A stretch of 38,854 bases of DNA. Origin: Gemmatimonadota bacterium. GTDB taxonomy: Bacteria; Gemmatimonadota; Gemmatimonadetes; Gemmatimonadales; GWC2-71-9. This document shows, piece by piece, positions 7,421 through 16,265 of the stretch; the stretch's first letter is position 1; each line of letters opens with the position of its first letter. The position numbers and the translations under genes are program-made. The DNA is taken from NCBI GenBank assembly GCA_003220795.1, contig QHTK01000025.1, positions 1 through 38,854 on the forward strand, written 5' to 3'. The notes under the pieces are model-generated. The model saw nothing but the letters and a program-made list of their open reading frames with translations, searched no databases and had not been told where the DNA came from.

Positions 7421-9256
7421 ATGATGCGCGCCATGCGCGTGATTCATAAGCCGCTGTTCGTGGTCGTAGCCGTCACGTTCATCGGCTGGCTGGCCTACGG
7501 CCAGGTGACGGACATCCTCGGCGGCGGGCGCGACGTGGTCCTCAAAGTCAACGGCCAGATCGTGCGCGCCACCCAGTTCCAAGCGGCGCTCCAGAACGCG
7601 ATCGAAGAATCGCGCCGGCGGGGCGGCGGGCGGCTGAGCCGGGAAGACGAACAGCAGCTCCAGGATCAGGTCACCGATCAGTTCATCCAACGGATCCTGC
7701 TCGAGCGCGAATACCGCCGGCTCGGCATCCAGGTGTCGGACGACGAGATCCGCCAGATGGCGCGAAGCACTCCGCCGCCGCAGATCCTGCGACAGATTAT
7801 GGAGGACCCGACCTTCCAGACGAACCGTCAGTTCGACATCACGAAGTGGCAGCGCTACCTGGGAAGCGCGAGCGAGGAGTTCCGGACGCAGATCGAGCAG
7901 CTGTACCGCGAATACCTCCCGGAGCGCAAGCTGGAGGAGTACCTCACGGTCGACGTGTACGTGTCCGACGCGAAGCTGTGGCGCATCTGGCGCGATCAGC
8001 ACGAGTCGGTGACCGTCGCCCTACTCGCCATTCGCCCCGAGCTGATCCCCGACTCGCTGGCCCCCGTGTCGGACGCCGAGCTCGAGCGCTACTACGCGGC
8101 CCACAAGGACGCATTCAAGCGTCCGGCGACGGCCTGGCTCAGTTTCGTCGCGCAGCCGAAAGTGCCAGATGCCGCCGACACAGCCGCGGCGCTCGCCAGA
8201 GCGCGGCGGCTGCGGGCGGAGATCGCGCGCGGCGCGACGAAGTTCGAGGACGTCGCTAAGAAGGAGTCGGTCGACTCGGTCTCCGGTGCGCGAGGCGGTG
8301 ATCTCGGCTGGGTGAAGCGCAACGAAGGCGGCTTCGATCCGCAATTCCTCGCCGCACTGCGGCGACTCACACCGGGGGAGCTCGGCCAGCCGGCGCTGTC
8401 GAGCTTCGGCTATCATCTGATCCGGGTCGACGCGGCGAAGGGCGACTCCCTGCACGTGCGTCACATCCTGATCCCGATCGTGCCGCAGGGCCAGCACCTC
8501 GACCAGATCGACGCGCGGACCGACTCACTGGACCACCTCGCCGCCGAGCAGACGGACGGCAGCCGACTGGATAGCGCGGCGCAGCGCCTTCACCTCCCCG
8601 TGGCAGCGGCCCCGAAGCTGATCCAGGGCGACCGGCTGACGCTGGGTCGGTACGTGATTCCCGACGTGAGCGTGTGGGCGTTCGAGGCACGGCCGGGCGA
8701 AACGAGTCCGCTGATCGAGGGAGAGCGGGGCAACTACGTGTTCCGGCTGGATTCGCTCTACGCCGCGGGAACGCCGCCGCTGGCGCAGATCCGCGACCGC
8801 GTGCTCGCGGCGGCCCGTGTCGAGAAGAAGAAGGTGATCGCGCGGCAGCGCGCCGCGGAGGCCCTCGTCGCCCTCGCCTCCGCACCGGACCTGCTCCAGG
8901 CCGGAAGAGCGCGCGGCCTGCCGCTGGAGAAGCTCGGACCCTTCACGCGCCTCAACCCTCCGTCGGCGATCGCCCGTGATCTCCTGGTGGAGGGCGCGGC
9001 GTTCGGACTCCGGCCGGGCCAGCGCACCGGCGTGCTCGTCGGGACGACCGGCTGCTTCATTCTGCAGGGGATCGCCCATCAGGCGGCGGACTCCGCCGCA
9101 TGGCTCAAACAGCGGGACCAGCAGCGGGAACAGATCCTGCGGTCAGCACAACAGGCCCGGGTGCAGCAGTACCTCTCCGCCCTCCGGGCGCAGGCCCAGA
9201 TCCTGGACCGTCGGAAGGAAGTCTTTCGGCCGACGGCGTCCGAAGGCGGCGCTTAG
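7421..9256 (+). CDS. ppiD: PpiD/SurA-like membrane-anchored periplasmic peptidyl-prolyl isomerase
   Basis: A 611-residue periplasmic folding factor. One N-terminal membrane anchor (about 11-27) keeps the rest outside the inner membrane. A SurA/PpiD-like chaperone N-domain covers about 38-200, a parvulin rotamase domain about 235-357 (FEDVAKKES, GGDLGWVKR, FGYHLIRVD), and a long helical C-terminal part with a second degenerate unit follows. Its likely role is helping newly secreted outer-membrane proteins fold. It is the only complete plus-strand gene here, divergent from the TPR operon and convergent with tatA (the two stop codons overlap by 4 bases). ATG 7421 follows AGG at 7414-7416; ATG 7433 is an alternative start. 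Confidence 0.88.
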   Translation: MMRAMRVIHKPLFVVVAVTFIGWLAYGQVTDILGGGRDVVLKVNGQIVRATQFQAALQNAIEESRRRGGGRLSREDEQQLQDQVTDQFIQRILLEREYRRLGIQVSDDEIRQMARSTPPPQILRQIMEDPTFQTNRQFDITKWQRYLGSASEEFRTQIEQLYREYLPERKLEEYLTVDVYVSDAKLWRIWRDQHESVTVALLAIRPELIPDSLAPVSDAELERYYAAHKDAFKRPATAWLSFVAQPKVPDAADTAAALARARRLRAEIARGATKFEDVAKKESVDSVSGARGGDLGWVKRNEGGFDPQFLAALRRLTPGELGQPALSSFGYHLIRVDAAKGDSLHVRHILIPIVPQGQHLDQIDARTDSLDHLAAEQTDGSRLDSAAQRLHLPVAAAPKLIQGDRLTLGRYVIPDVSVWAFEARPGETSPLIEGERGNYVFRLDSLYAAGTPPLAQIRDRVLAAARVEKKKVIARQRAAEALVALASAPDLLQAGRARGLPLEKLGPFTRLNPPSAIARDLLVEGAAFGLRPGQRTGVLVGTTGCFILQGIAHQAADSAAWLKQRDQQREQILRSAQQARVQQYLSALRAQAQILDRRKEVFRPTASEGGA

Positions 9257-9492
9257 TCGCTCAGCCGCTTGGGATCGCCGCCGGTCGGAACGGAGGAGGA
9301 CGTCCCCGGGGGCTGGAGGTTGCGCGGCGGGGCGGGCGGCTGGTCGCTGGTGGCGTCCTTCAGGCTGCGGTTGAACTCCTTGATCCCTTGGCCGATGGAT
9401 TTTCCGATCTCGGGAATCCGCTTGGCGCCAAACACCAGCACCAGCACCAGCAGCAGGATCAGGATGTGGCTGAACGACAGGTCTCCGAACAT
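9253..9492 (-). CDS. tatA: Sec-independent translocase protein TatA
   Basis: A 79-residue TatA/TatE-family protein forming the Tat translocation pore. It has a short N-terminal transmembrane helix (LSFSHILILLLVLVLVFG), the conserved FG hinge, then the amphipathic helix KRIPEIGKSIGQGIKEFNRS, and a Pro/Ser-rich cytoplasmic tail. It lies last in an operon after a DUF4321 gene and a polyprenyl synthase. Its partner TatC is encoded about 10-13 kb away (within 19091-22561); no separate tatB is seen, suggesting a minimal TatA-TatC system or a tatB elsewhere. The stop overlaps the ppiD stop on the other strand. Confidence 0.95.
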   Translation of the reverse strand: MFGDLSFSHILILLLVLVLVFGAKRIPEIGKSIGQGIKEFNRSLKDATSDQPPAPPRNLQPPGTSSSVPTGGDPKRLSD

Positions 9493-9504
9493 GCGCGCCT
9501 CGTT

Positions 9505-9723
9505 TCACGACACGTCGAACCCGATCGGGCCGAGCGTGATCGATACGACGAGCAGGTCGAGATGCACGGGCCCGAAAGTCGGCGTCACGGCCGTGGTAAA
9601 GAACTCCTTCGCCGCGCCCTGCGGCAAGAAACGTCGCAGCAGCGCGTGGAGCAACCCGCCGAGCACGAACCCGCCGGCGAGGAACCCCACGTAAAATAGC
9701 GCGCCGCGGTGCCCGCGCGCCAC
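9505..9723 (-). CDS. DUF4321 family small membrane protein
   Basis: A 72-residue protein of unknown function that matches the pattern of DUF4321: a basic start (VARGHRG), one glycine-rich transmembrane helix (LFYVGFLAGGFVLGGLL), a short soluble stretch, and a C-terminal hydrophobic strand segment ending in DLLVVSITLGPIGFDVS. GTG 9723 was chosen because the protein then starts as other members do, four bases after the upstream stop codon, with AGG just before it; ATG 9750 lies inside the upstream gene and has no ribosome-binding site. It sits between the polyprenyl synthase and tatA in one operon. Confidence 0.75.
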   Translation of the reverse strand: MARGHRGALFYVGFLAGGFVLGGLLHALLRRFLPQGAAKEFFTTAVTPTFGPVHLDLLVVSITLGPIGFDVS

Positions 9724-9727
9724 GGGC

Positions 9728-10717
9728 CTAGCTGCGCCGCTCCACTGCATACGCAATGCTGTCTCGTAGGGCGTCGCGCGCCGCCGACGGCGGCAGGATC
9801 TCGAGCTCCGCCTCGGCGCGCTGCGCCTGCTCGAGCGCGCGGCGCCGGGCGTAGTCGAGCCCGCCGGCGGTCTCCACCAGCTGCATGACCGCCGCGACCA
9901 GCTGATCCCCCGGATCGGGCGTCGCCATCAACTCGGCCACCAGGCGCCGCTGCCCCGGCCCCATCGCGGCCAGCGCTGCGATGAGCGGCAGGGTCACTTT
10001 GTGCTCCTTCAAATCGAGGCCGGACGGCTTGCCGGTCACCGCTTCGCGCTCGGTGTAATCGAGCAGATCGTCGGTGATCTGGAACGCCATCCCGAGCCGC
10101 AGGCCGAAGCGCCCCAGGGCCTCGCGATACGGCGCCGGGGCCCGGAGCGCACCCACCTCGCACGCACCCGCCAGGAGTGACGCGGTCTTGGAGCGGATCA
10201 GCTCGTCGTACTGCGCCTCATCGTAGGCGAGCTTATCGTGCGCCTCGAGCTGCCGCATCTCGCCGATCGTCATCTCGTTCGTGACCCGGGCAAACACGCG
10301 CAAGGGCACCAGGTCGTCCAGTCCAACGAGCTCGATGATGGCCCGGGAGTAGAGGTAATCGCCCATGATCACGGCCACCTGGTGCGAGAACAGGGCATTG
10401 ATCGTGGGCATCCCCCGCCGCAGCACCGAATGGTCCACCGAGTCGTCGTGTACCAGGGTGGCGAGATGGATCAGCTCCACGACGGCGGCGAGCGTGACCG
10501 TCCGCGCGTCCTCCGCCCCAGACGCCCGCTGGCTGAGGAGCAGCAGGGTCGGGCGGAACAGCTTGCCCTTCATGCGCAGCAGATGTTCGTTGACTTCGGC
10601 GATAATGGGGAAGTCCGCGGTGATGATGCGGCGGAGCTCCTCGGCCACGAGCTCCAGCTCGCCCGCCACGGGCCGCTGGATGTCCCCCAGCGAAACAGGG
10701 GCGAGCTGCTGGCTCAC
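9728..10717 (-). CDS. ispB: Trans-polyprenyl diphosphate synthase (IspB family)
   Basis: A 329-residue long-chain all-trans prenyltransferase, extending farnesyl diphosphate with isopentenyl diphosphate to make quinone side chains. Both aspartate-rich Mg-binding motifs are present: DDSVD at 91-95 and DDLLD at 216-220, along with the GKLFRPTLLLLS substrate region near 51-62. Chain length cannot be read safely, but small residues rather than aromatics before the first motif (LIHLATLVHDD) fit long-chain products such as hepta- or octaprenyl diphosphate. The GTG start (10717) lies one base after the stop of the upstream TPR gene. The open frame continues upstream into that gene but without homology. 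Confidence 0.92.
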   Translation of the reverse strand: MSQQLAPVSLGDIQRPVAGELELVAEELRRIITADFPIIAEVNEHLLRMKGKLFRPTLLLLSQRASGAEDARTVTLAAVVELIHLATLVHDDSVDHSVLRRGMPTINALFSHQVAVIMGDYLYSRAIIELVGLDDLVPLRVFARVTNEMTIGEMRQLEAHDKLAYDEAQYDELIRSKTASLLAGACEVGALRAPAPYREALGRFGLRLGMAFQITDDLLDYTEREAVTGKPSGLDLKEHKVTLPLIAALAAMGPGQRRLVAELMATPDPGDQLVAAVMQLVETAGGLDYARRRALEQAQRAEAELEILPPSAARDALRDSIAYAVERRS

Positions 10718-10718
10718 G

Positions 10719-13328
10719 TCATTTCGCCTTGGCGAGCGCCCGGGACCGCTCGCCGACGTCTTTGAACCGGATGTCCACGGCGAAGACGCGGCCGTACAGC
10801 TCCCGCGCCTCCACCTTTTTCCCCTGCTCTTCGAGGGCCCGGCCCAGCCAGTACAGCACACCGAGCCGCTCCTGATCGCCCGACGCCGGGAGCTCCAGAC
10901 CGCGGCGCAAGATCGACTCCGCGACTACGTAGGCCCCCTTCTCGAGGAAGCACACGCCCAGGGCTTCCGACGTCCGAAGCTTCCCCTCGGGCGCCCGCAG
11001 CGCCTTCTGCAGCTCGGCGATCGCCTCGTCCAGCAACCCCATTTCCTTGAACGCGACGCCCAGATCGTAATGCGACTGGAAGTCCGCCTCGTCGATGTTC
11101 TCGTCGATGCCCTGCTTGAACCGCGTGAGCATCTCCTGGAAGTCCTTCTCCTCGTCTCCGGTCGGCTCCTCGTCCGCGATCTTCATGCGGGTGTCGCGGG
11201 CCGGCGGCTCTTCCTCGAGAATCATGGCGCTCAGGTCGACGAAATCGCCCGCTGCCGCCGCTTCGTCGCGAACCTTCATCTTCGCATCTTTGGGCGCCGT
11301 CCGCTTCTCGCGCGCGGCGGGCGGCGGCGCGGGCGGCGGCGCCGCGGCCGGCGCGAGCATCGCGAGCGCCGCCTTCGCCCGCTCGTTCCTGGCATCGTGC
11401 TCGGCCACACGCTGATACACGGCCCGCGCCTTGTCCGGCAGGTCCCCCCGCAGCAGAGTGTCCGCCAGCTCTAAGTAGGCATCGACCAGCTTCGCCTTGT
11501 CGCCTGATTTGAACGCGTATTCGACCTGTTTCTGCCGGTGCCGTACGCTGTTCGGATCGAGCCGGAGAATCTCTTCCCCGAGGTGCTGCGCCTGCGGCAA
11601 GTTACCCAGATTCTCGAAGCCCGCGGTGGCATGGTCCAGCTCCTCGATCCCGCGGTCCCGCTCGCCTGCCTCGATCAGGGCTTCGCCAAGCGCGCGATGC
11701 GCCTCCGGATCGTCCGGATTGTCGGCGACCCCGGACTCGAGCTCCTCGATCGTGGGTGGCGCCGGCGTGGCCTCGATGTTCGTGAACACCAGGGAGGGTG
11801 GCGCATCTGCCGAGCTGACCACGCCTTCCAGTCCCAGATCGATGAAGGCCGAACGCCGCGTCTCCGAGACGGACGTGTCCTCCTCGGTCTGGAAGAATCC
11901 CCCCGTCGGCGGGATGTCTTCCACGGCGAGGGGCTGATCGTCCACCTCGTGGCCGGCCTGCGTACTGGCCGTATCGAAGTCGGGCTCGAGCTCGAGCGGC
12001 GGCACCTCCACCACGGCCTTCCGCTTGGGGCGCTCCGGCGCGGCAGGCGGCCGAGGCGCCGGCGGGCGCTTCGGCACGACCGGCTTGACCTTGGGCGGCT
12101 CAGGGGCCGGCGGGTGCAGCGTCGGGGCGGGCGCCTTGGGGCTCGGGAACCGGGGCGGAGACCCGACGCCCGGGCGTCCCGCTGGTGTGCTGGGCACCGC
12201 GGGCGTCCCCCCGCGCTTGGGCACCACCGGCGCGACCCTGGGCGGTGCCGCCTTGGGCGGCGGGGGGAGCGTCTGCTCGATCTCGATTTCATGCTCCAGC
12301 ATCGGCTCGAGCTCGACATCGAGCCCGGTCTCGTCCGCGTCGGCCGGCACCGTCGGCTCGAGCTCGGCTATCGGCGGCACGGGTTCGGGGGTCACCTCGT
12401 CGCGCAGTGAGGGCACCTCGCCGCCGCCGTCCAGCTCCACCTCTCCGAACTCGGCGCTCGTGGTCTCGAACCCCTCGAGCAGCGCACCACCCCCGTTCCC
12501 CTCTCCCCCCGGCATCGCCACTTCGTCGGCCAGGTTCGTGGATTCGATCTCGAGCGAGGTATCCGGCTCGGGCGTGACCGACTCTACGAGGCTTTGCGCA
12601 AGCGTCTCGACCTCAGGCTCGGGCTCGGGCAAGGGAGCAGGGGCCGGGGGCGGGGCCCGGGGCGCGTGGGGCGGCGGCGCGACGGGCCTCCCCCTCGCGC
12701 CGGGAGGGGCATCTACGTCGAGGAATATGAGGCTCGAGCTCTTCCGCTTCCCGGACTTCGAGAGGTCCTCGTCCGGCGGCTGGGGCGGCGCCGCGGGCGC
12801 CGTCCCCCGGCTGGACGGGCGCCGCTCGGCATCGCCATACATCTTGAGATGCTCCTCCAGCATCTCCCGGAGCTGGGTGTTCTCCGGGGAGATGTCGGTG
12901 AACTCCTTAAGCGCGGCGAACGCCTGCTGGATCTTTCCGATCTTCTGCATGCGCTCCGCGTATTCGACGAAGTTCTGCTTCGCTTCGGCTACGAATCCCT
13001 TCGCCGCGTACAGCTTGGCGAGCTTCAGGTAGGTGGTCGGCCGGGCGGGCGCGTTGCGAAGCACTTTGTTACACATCGCAATCGCGTTGTTATGAAATCC
13101 AAGCTCGGCGTACTTGTCGACGGCCCGGTCGTAATAGTCCGCCGCTTGGGCGGGATCCTTCACTTTGAGATAGAGATCCCCCACGCGATTGAAGACGGAC
13201 AGGTCGGGGTTGGGCTCCCCCTCTTGCTCCTGCGCCTGCAGCACGCCCAGCCAGGCCTCAATGGCACCCCTGGGGTCTTTGGCTTCCAGACCCTTCGCCT
13301 TGTCTTTGAGCTTCTCAAGCCTGGACAT
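10719..13328 (-). CDS. Large TPR-repeat protein with acidic/Pro-rich central linker
   Basis: An 869-residue protein of unknown specific role. Residues 1-165 are TPR helices (for example DPAQAADYYDRAVDKYAELG), residues 165-540 are a disordered linker very rich in Pro, Ala and Glu, and residues about 540-869 return to TPR repeats, including AIAELQKALRAPEGKL and YWLGRALEEQGKKVEARELY. There is no signal peptide, so it is probably cytoplasmic. The domain plan (TPR, long linker, TPR) is the same as that of the 537-residue protein at 5659-7272. The ATG at 13328 has AGGG a few bases upstream and lies 14 bases inside the end of hutI. A possible promoter sits directly in front (13338-13366). Confidence 0.85.
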   Translation of the reverse strand: MSRLEKLKDKAKGLEAKDPRGAIEAWLGVLQAQEQEGEPNPDLSVFNRVGDLYLKVKDPAQAADYYDRAVDKYAELGFHNNAIAMCNKVLRNAPARPTTYLKLAKLYAAKGFVAEAKQNFVEYAERMQKIGKIQQAFAALKEFTDISPENTQLREMLEEHLKMYGDAERRPSSRGTAPAAPPQPPDEDLSKSGKRKSSSLIFLDVDAPPGARGRPVAPPPHAPRAPPPAPAPLPEPEPEVETLAQSLVESVTPEPDTSLEIESTNLADEVAMPGGEGNGGGALLEGFETTSAEFGEVELDGGGEVPSLRDEVTPEPVPPIAELEPTVPADADETGLDVELEPMLEHEIEIEQTLPPPPKAAPPRVAPVVPKRGGTPAVPSTPAGRPGVGSPPRFPSPKAPAPTLHPPAPEPPKVKPVVPKRPPAPRPPAAPERPKRKAVVEVPPLELEPDFDTASTQAGHEVDDQPLAVEDIPPTGGFFQTEEDTSVSETRRSAFIDLGLEGVVSSADAPPSLVFTNIEATPAPPTIEELESGVADNPDDPEAHRALGEALIEAGERDRGIEELDHATAGFENLGNLPQAQHLGEEILRLDPNSVRHRQKQVEYAFKSGDKAKLVDAYLELADTLLRGDLPDKARAVYQRVAEHDARNERAKAALAMLAPAAAPPPAPPPAAREKRTAPKDAKMKVRDEAAAAGDFVDLSAMILEEEPPARDTRMKIADEEPTGDEEKDFQEMLTRFKQGIDENIDEADFQSHYDLGVAFKEMGLLDEAIAELQKALRAPEGKLRTSEALGVCFLEKGAYVVAESILRRGLELPASGDQERLGVLYWLGRALEEQGKKVEARELYGRVFAVDIRFKDVGERSRALAKAK

Positions 13329-14604
13329 GTGGCCCTAAAGATACGGACCCGATCGGGAGCGGACAAGCGGAACCTCCTGTCCACACGGCGGTTACGGCAT
13401 TCCCGCCCATCCAGTATGCCACCTCGCGCCAGTCTGCCACGTCACACACCACGAGGTCGGCCCGGAACCCGGGCGCCAGCTGCCCCCGATCCGCGGCTAT
13501 GCCCAACGCGGCGGCGGCGTTCACTGTGACCGCGTTCACGGCCTCCGCGTGACGCAGCCCGAGCTGCGATACGGCGAGCGCCATGACCAGCGGCAGGCTC
13601 AGGGTCGGCGACGAGCCGGGATTCAAATCCGTGGCGAGCGCCAGCGCCGCACCGGCGTCGAGCAGCCCCCGTGCCGGTGCCTGGCTGCGCCCTCCCAGAA
13701 ACACCAGCGTAGCCGGAAGCAGAACGGCCACGGTCTCACTCGCGGCGAGCGCGCGGATCCCGGCTGGGGAGACGCCCGCAAGATGATCCGCGCTCAGCGC
13801 GCCGACTTCCACGGCGAGCTCCGCGCCGCCCGAACCGTCGAGCTCGTCGGCGTGCAGCTTGAGGGCCAGACCGTGGCGGCGGGCCGCGGCGAGCACCGTG
13901 CGCGCCTCCGCGACGCTGAACACGCCCGGCTCGCAAAACACGTCGCAGGCGACGGCGAGCCGCTCGCGGGTGACCGCCGGGATCATCTCTTCACAAACCA
14001 GGCGAACGTAGTCGGCCCGCCGATCGCGGAATTCGGGGGGCACCTCGTGCGCGCCGAGGAAGGTGGGAACGAGCGAGGCGGGCTGGGCGCCCGCGAGCCG
14101 CGCGATGACTCGCAACTGCCTCAGCTCGGTCTCGCAGTCGAGCCCGTAGCCCGATTTCACCTCGATCGTCGTGGCGCCGTGGGCCAGCAGCACGGCCAGT
14201 CGGGCGCGTGTGAGCGCTGCCAGCTCCGCGTCGGAGCGGGCGCGGACGTCCCGCACCGACTCCAGGATCCCGCCACCCGCCGCGGCGATCGTCTTGTAGT
14301 CCATCCCCAGCGCACGACGTTCGTGATCGTCGAGGCGCGGCGCGCCGAATACGGCGTGCGTGTGGCAGTCGATAAACCCGGGGTACACCACCCCGGCGAC
14401 CTCCACGACCTCCACCCCCCGTTCCACGTTGCCCGTTCCCGGTTGCAAGTCGGTATACCGGCCCACGGCGGCAATACGCTCGCCGTCGATCAGGACCGCG
14501 GCATCCGTGAGGACTTCGAGCTCCGCCATCTCGCGGCCGCGGCGCGCCCGGGCCGGGCCGCGACAGGTGACGACCTGACGTGCGCCGACCAGCAGCGTCC
14601 TCAG
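13315..14604 (-). CDS. hutI: Imidazolonepropionase HutI, probable CTG start
   Basis: Third step of histidine degradation: hydrolysis of imidazolone-5-propionate to N-formimino-L-glutamate. Metal-site motifs of the amidohydrolase fold are intact: [13 protein letters not shown], the HADE motif, SADHL and [10 protein letters not shown]. The first ATG in frame (14529) would remove about 25 residues that clearly belong to the family's N-terminal beta-strands ([14 protein letters not shown] before the [13 protein letters not shown] region), and no ATG, GTG or TTG precedes it in frame. The CTG at 14604 is proposed instead: it forms a CTGA overlap with the hutU stop, parallel to the ATGA overlaps nearby, and has GAGG seven bases upstream. 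That gives 429 residues. If CTG is not used, the coding region is 13315-14529. Confidence 0.92.
   Translation of the reverse strand: MRTLLVGARQVVTCRGPARARRGREMAELEVLTDAAVLIDGERIAAVGRYTDLQPGTGNVERGVEVVEVAGVVYPGFIDCHTHAVFGAPRLDDHERRALGMDYKTIAAAGGGILESVRDVRARSDAELAALTRARLAVLLAHGATTIEVKSGYGLDCETELRQLRVIARLAGAQPASLVPTFLGAHEVPPEFRDRRADYVRLVCEEMIPAVTRERLAVACDVFCEPGVFSVAEARTVLAAARRHGLALKLHADELDGSGGAELAVEVGALSADHLAGVSPAGIRALAASETVAVLLPATLVFLGGRSQAPARGLLDAGAALALATDLNPGSSPTLSLPLVMALAVSQLGLRHAEAVNAVTVNAAAALGIAADRGQLAPGFRADLVVCDVADWREVAYWMGGNAVTAVWTGGSACPLPIGSVSLGPHVQA
13338..13366 (-). promoter_or_regulatory. Candidate internal promoter before the large TPR gene
   Basis: Minus strand TTGTCC (13361-13366), a 17-base spacer and TATCTT (13338-13343), inside the last codons of hutI. 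The predicted transcription start, about 13331, is only three bases before the ATG, which would give a nearly leaderless mRNA and leave out the AGGG ribosome-binding element. The same TATCTT -10 is used at 7300-7305. Confidence 0.4.
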
Positions 14605-16265
14605 TCGCCCGCCTCGCGCATCGGCAGATGAATGGCATGCCGCCGGGCGGCCTCGATGGCGGCCTGATAGCCGGCGTCGGCGTGCCGTGCGATCCCGATT
14701 CCCGGATCATTCGTGAGCACGCGCTCGAGCCGCCGGCCGGCGGACGCGGTGCCATCGGCGACGCACACCTGGCCCGCGTGCAGCGAATTCCCGATGCCGA
14801 CGCCGCCCCCGTGATGAAACGACACCCAGGCAGCGCCCGAGGCGGTGTTCAACAGGGCGTTCAAGATCGGCCAGTCGGCGACCGCGTCCGAGCCGTCGCG
14901 CATCGCTTCGGTTTCGCGGAACGGCGAAGCCACCGAGCCCGTGTCGAGATGATCGCGCCCGATGACCACCGGCGCGCCGATCTCACCGCGCTTCACGAGG
15001 TCGTTCAAGGCGCAGCCGAACCGGGCGCGCTCCCCCTGCCCCAGCCAGCAGATACGGGCGGGCAGGCCCTGGAGCGCCACGCGCTGTTGGGCCAGCGTGA
15101 TCCAGCGCCGCAGGTGCTCGCTCTCGGGAAACAGCTCGAGCACGAGGCGATCGGTGCGGTGCAGGTCCTTCAGGTCTCCCGACAACGCCACCCACCGGAA
15201 CGGCCCCCTTCCCTCGCAGAACAGCGGCCGGATGTACTCCGGCACGAAGCCCGGGATCTCGAATGCGTCGGCGACGCCGGCGTCCTGCGCCTGCGTGCGG
15301 AGGTTGTTGCCGTAATCGAATGTCACGGCGCCCCGCCGCTTCAGGTCGAGCATCGCGCGCACGTGCGCCGCCATTCCGGCGAGCGCGCGGCGCAGGTACT
15401 CCTCCGGATCCCGGCGACGCAGCTCGGCGGCCTGCCCCACCGACAGTCCCGCCGGGATGTATCCGTTCAAGGGGTCGTGCGCCGACGTCTGATCGGTCAA
15501 CACATCGGGGACGAAGCCGCGGCGGACCAGCTGCGGCAGCACCTCGGCGCAATTGCCGACCAGGCCGATCGACAGCGCCCGGCCCGCCCGCTGCGCCTCG
15601 TCGCACCAGCCCAGCGCTTCGTCCAGCGACGCCGTCGAGCGGTCGAGGTAGCGCGTGTCGAGGCGGCGTTGGACGCGCGTCGCATCCACTTCGACCACCA
15701 GGCAGATGGCGTCGTGCATCGTGGCGGCGAGCGGCTGGGCGCCGCCCATTCCGCCGAGCCCGCCGCTCAGCACGATGCGCCCCTTGAGCGATCCCCCGAA
15801 ATGGCGCTGCGCCACGGCGCCGAACGTCTCGTACGTGCCCTGCAGAATTCCCTGCGTCCCGATGTAAATCCACGAGCCCGCGGTCATCTGGCCGTACATG
15901 ATGAGGCCCTTTCGCTCGAGCTCGCGGAACACCTCCCATGTCGCCCAGCGACCGACCAGGTTCGCGTTGGCGATCAGGACGCGGGGCGCTTCGGGATGCG
16001 TCGTGAACACACCCACCGGCTTTCCCGACTGCACCAACAGCGTCTCGTCGTCCTCGAGCGCCGACAGCGTCCGACATACGGCGTCGAACGACGCCCAGTC
16101 GCGCACCGCCTTGCCGGTGCCGCCGTACACGATGAGCTCGTCCGGCCGCTCGGCCACCTCCGGGTCCAGGTTGTTCATGAGCATCCGCAGGGCGGCCTCC
16201 TGAATCCAACCCTTGCAGGAGCGCTGCGGTCCCCGCGGCGCGCGGACGACTCTGGGGGCACTCAT
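14601..16265 (-). CDS. hutU: Urocanate hydratase HutU
   Basis: A 554-residue urocanase, the normal length, converting urocanate to imidazolone-5-propionate with tightly bound NAD+ as electrophile. Visible family signatures: the N-terminal [33 protein letters not shown], the NAD-binding [17 protein letters not shown] near 174-190, [16 protein letters not shown], and the C-terminal [17 protein letters not shown]. The ATG at 16265 shares four bases with the hutH stop (ATGA, 16262-16265). The frame is open far upstream (to 16919), but that part is antisense shadow of hutH and has no homology. It is followed directly by hutI. Confidence 0.97.
   Translation of the reverse strand: MSAPRVVRAPRGPQRSCKGWIQEAALRMLMNNLDPEVAERPDELIVYGGTGKAVRDWASFDAVCRTLSALEDDETLLVQSGKPVGVFTTHPEAPRVLIANANLVGRWATWEVFRELERKGLIMYGQMTAGSWIYIGTQGILQGTYETFGAVAQRHFGGSLKGRIVLSGGLGGMGGAQPLAATMHDAICLVVEVDATRVQRRLDTRYLDRSTASLDEALGWCDEAQRAGRALSIGLVGNCAEVLPQLVRRGFVPDVLTDQTSAHDPLNGYIPAGLSVGQAAELRRRDPEEYLRRALAGMAAHVRAMLDLKRRGAVTFDYGNNLRTQAQDAGVADAFEIPGFVPEYIRPLFCEGRGPFRWVALSGDLKDLHRTDRLVLELFPESEHLRRWITLAQQRVALQGLPARICWLGQGERARFGCALNDLVKRGEIGAPVVIGRDHLDTGSVASPFRETEAMRDGSDAVADWPILNALLNTASGAAWVSFHHGGGVGIGNSLHAGQVCVADGTASAGRRLERVLTNDPGIGIARHADAGYQAAIEAARRHAIHLPMREAGD

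Noticed and set aside
11280..12700. Pro/Ala/Glu-rich low-complexity DNA in the TPR gene considered as a tandem repeat
   Set aside because: The composition is biased, but no unit repeats with fixed length; it is a disordered protein linker.
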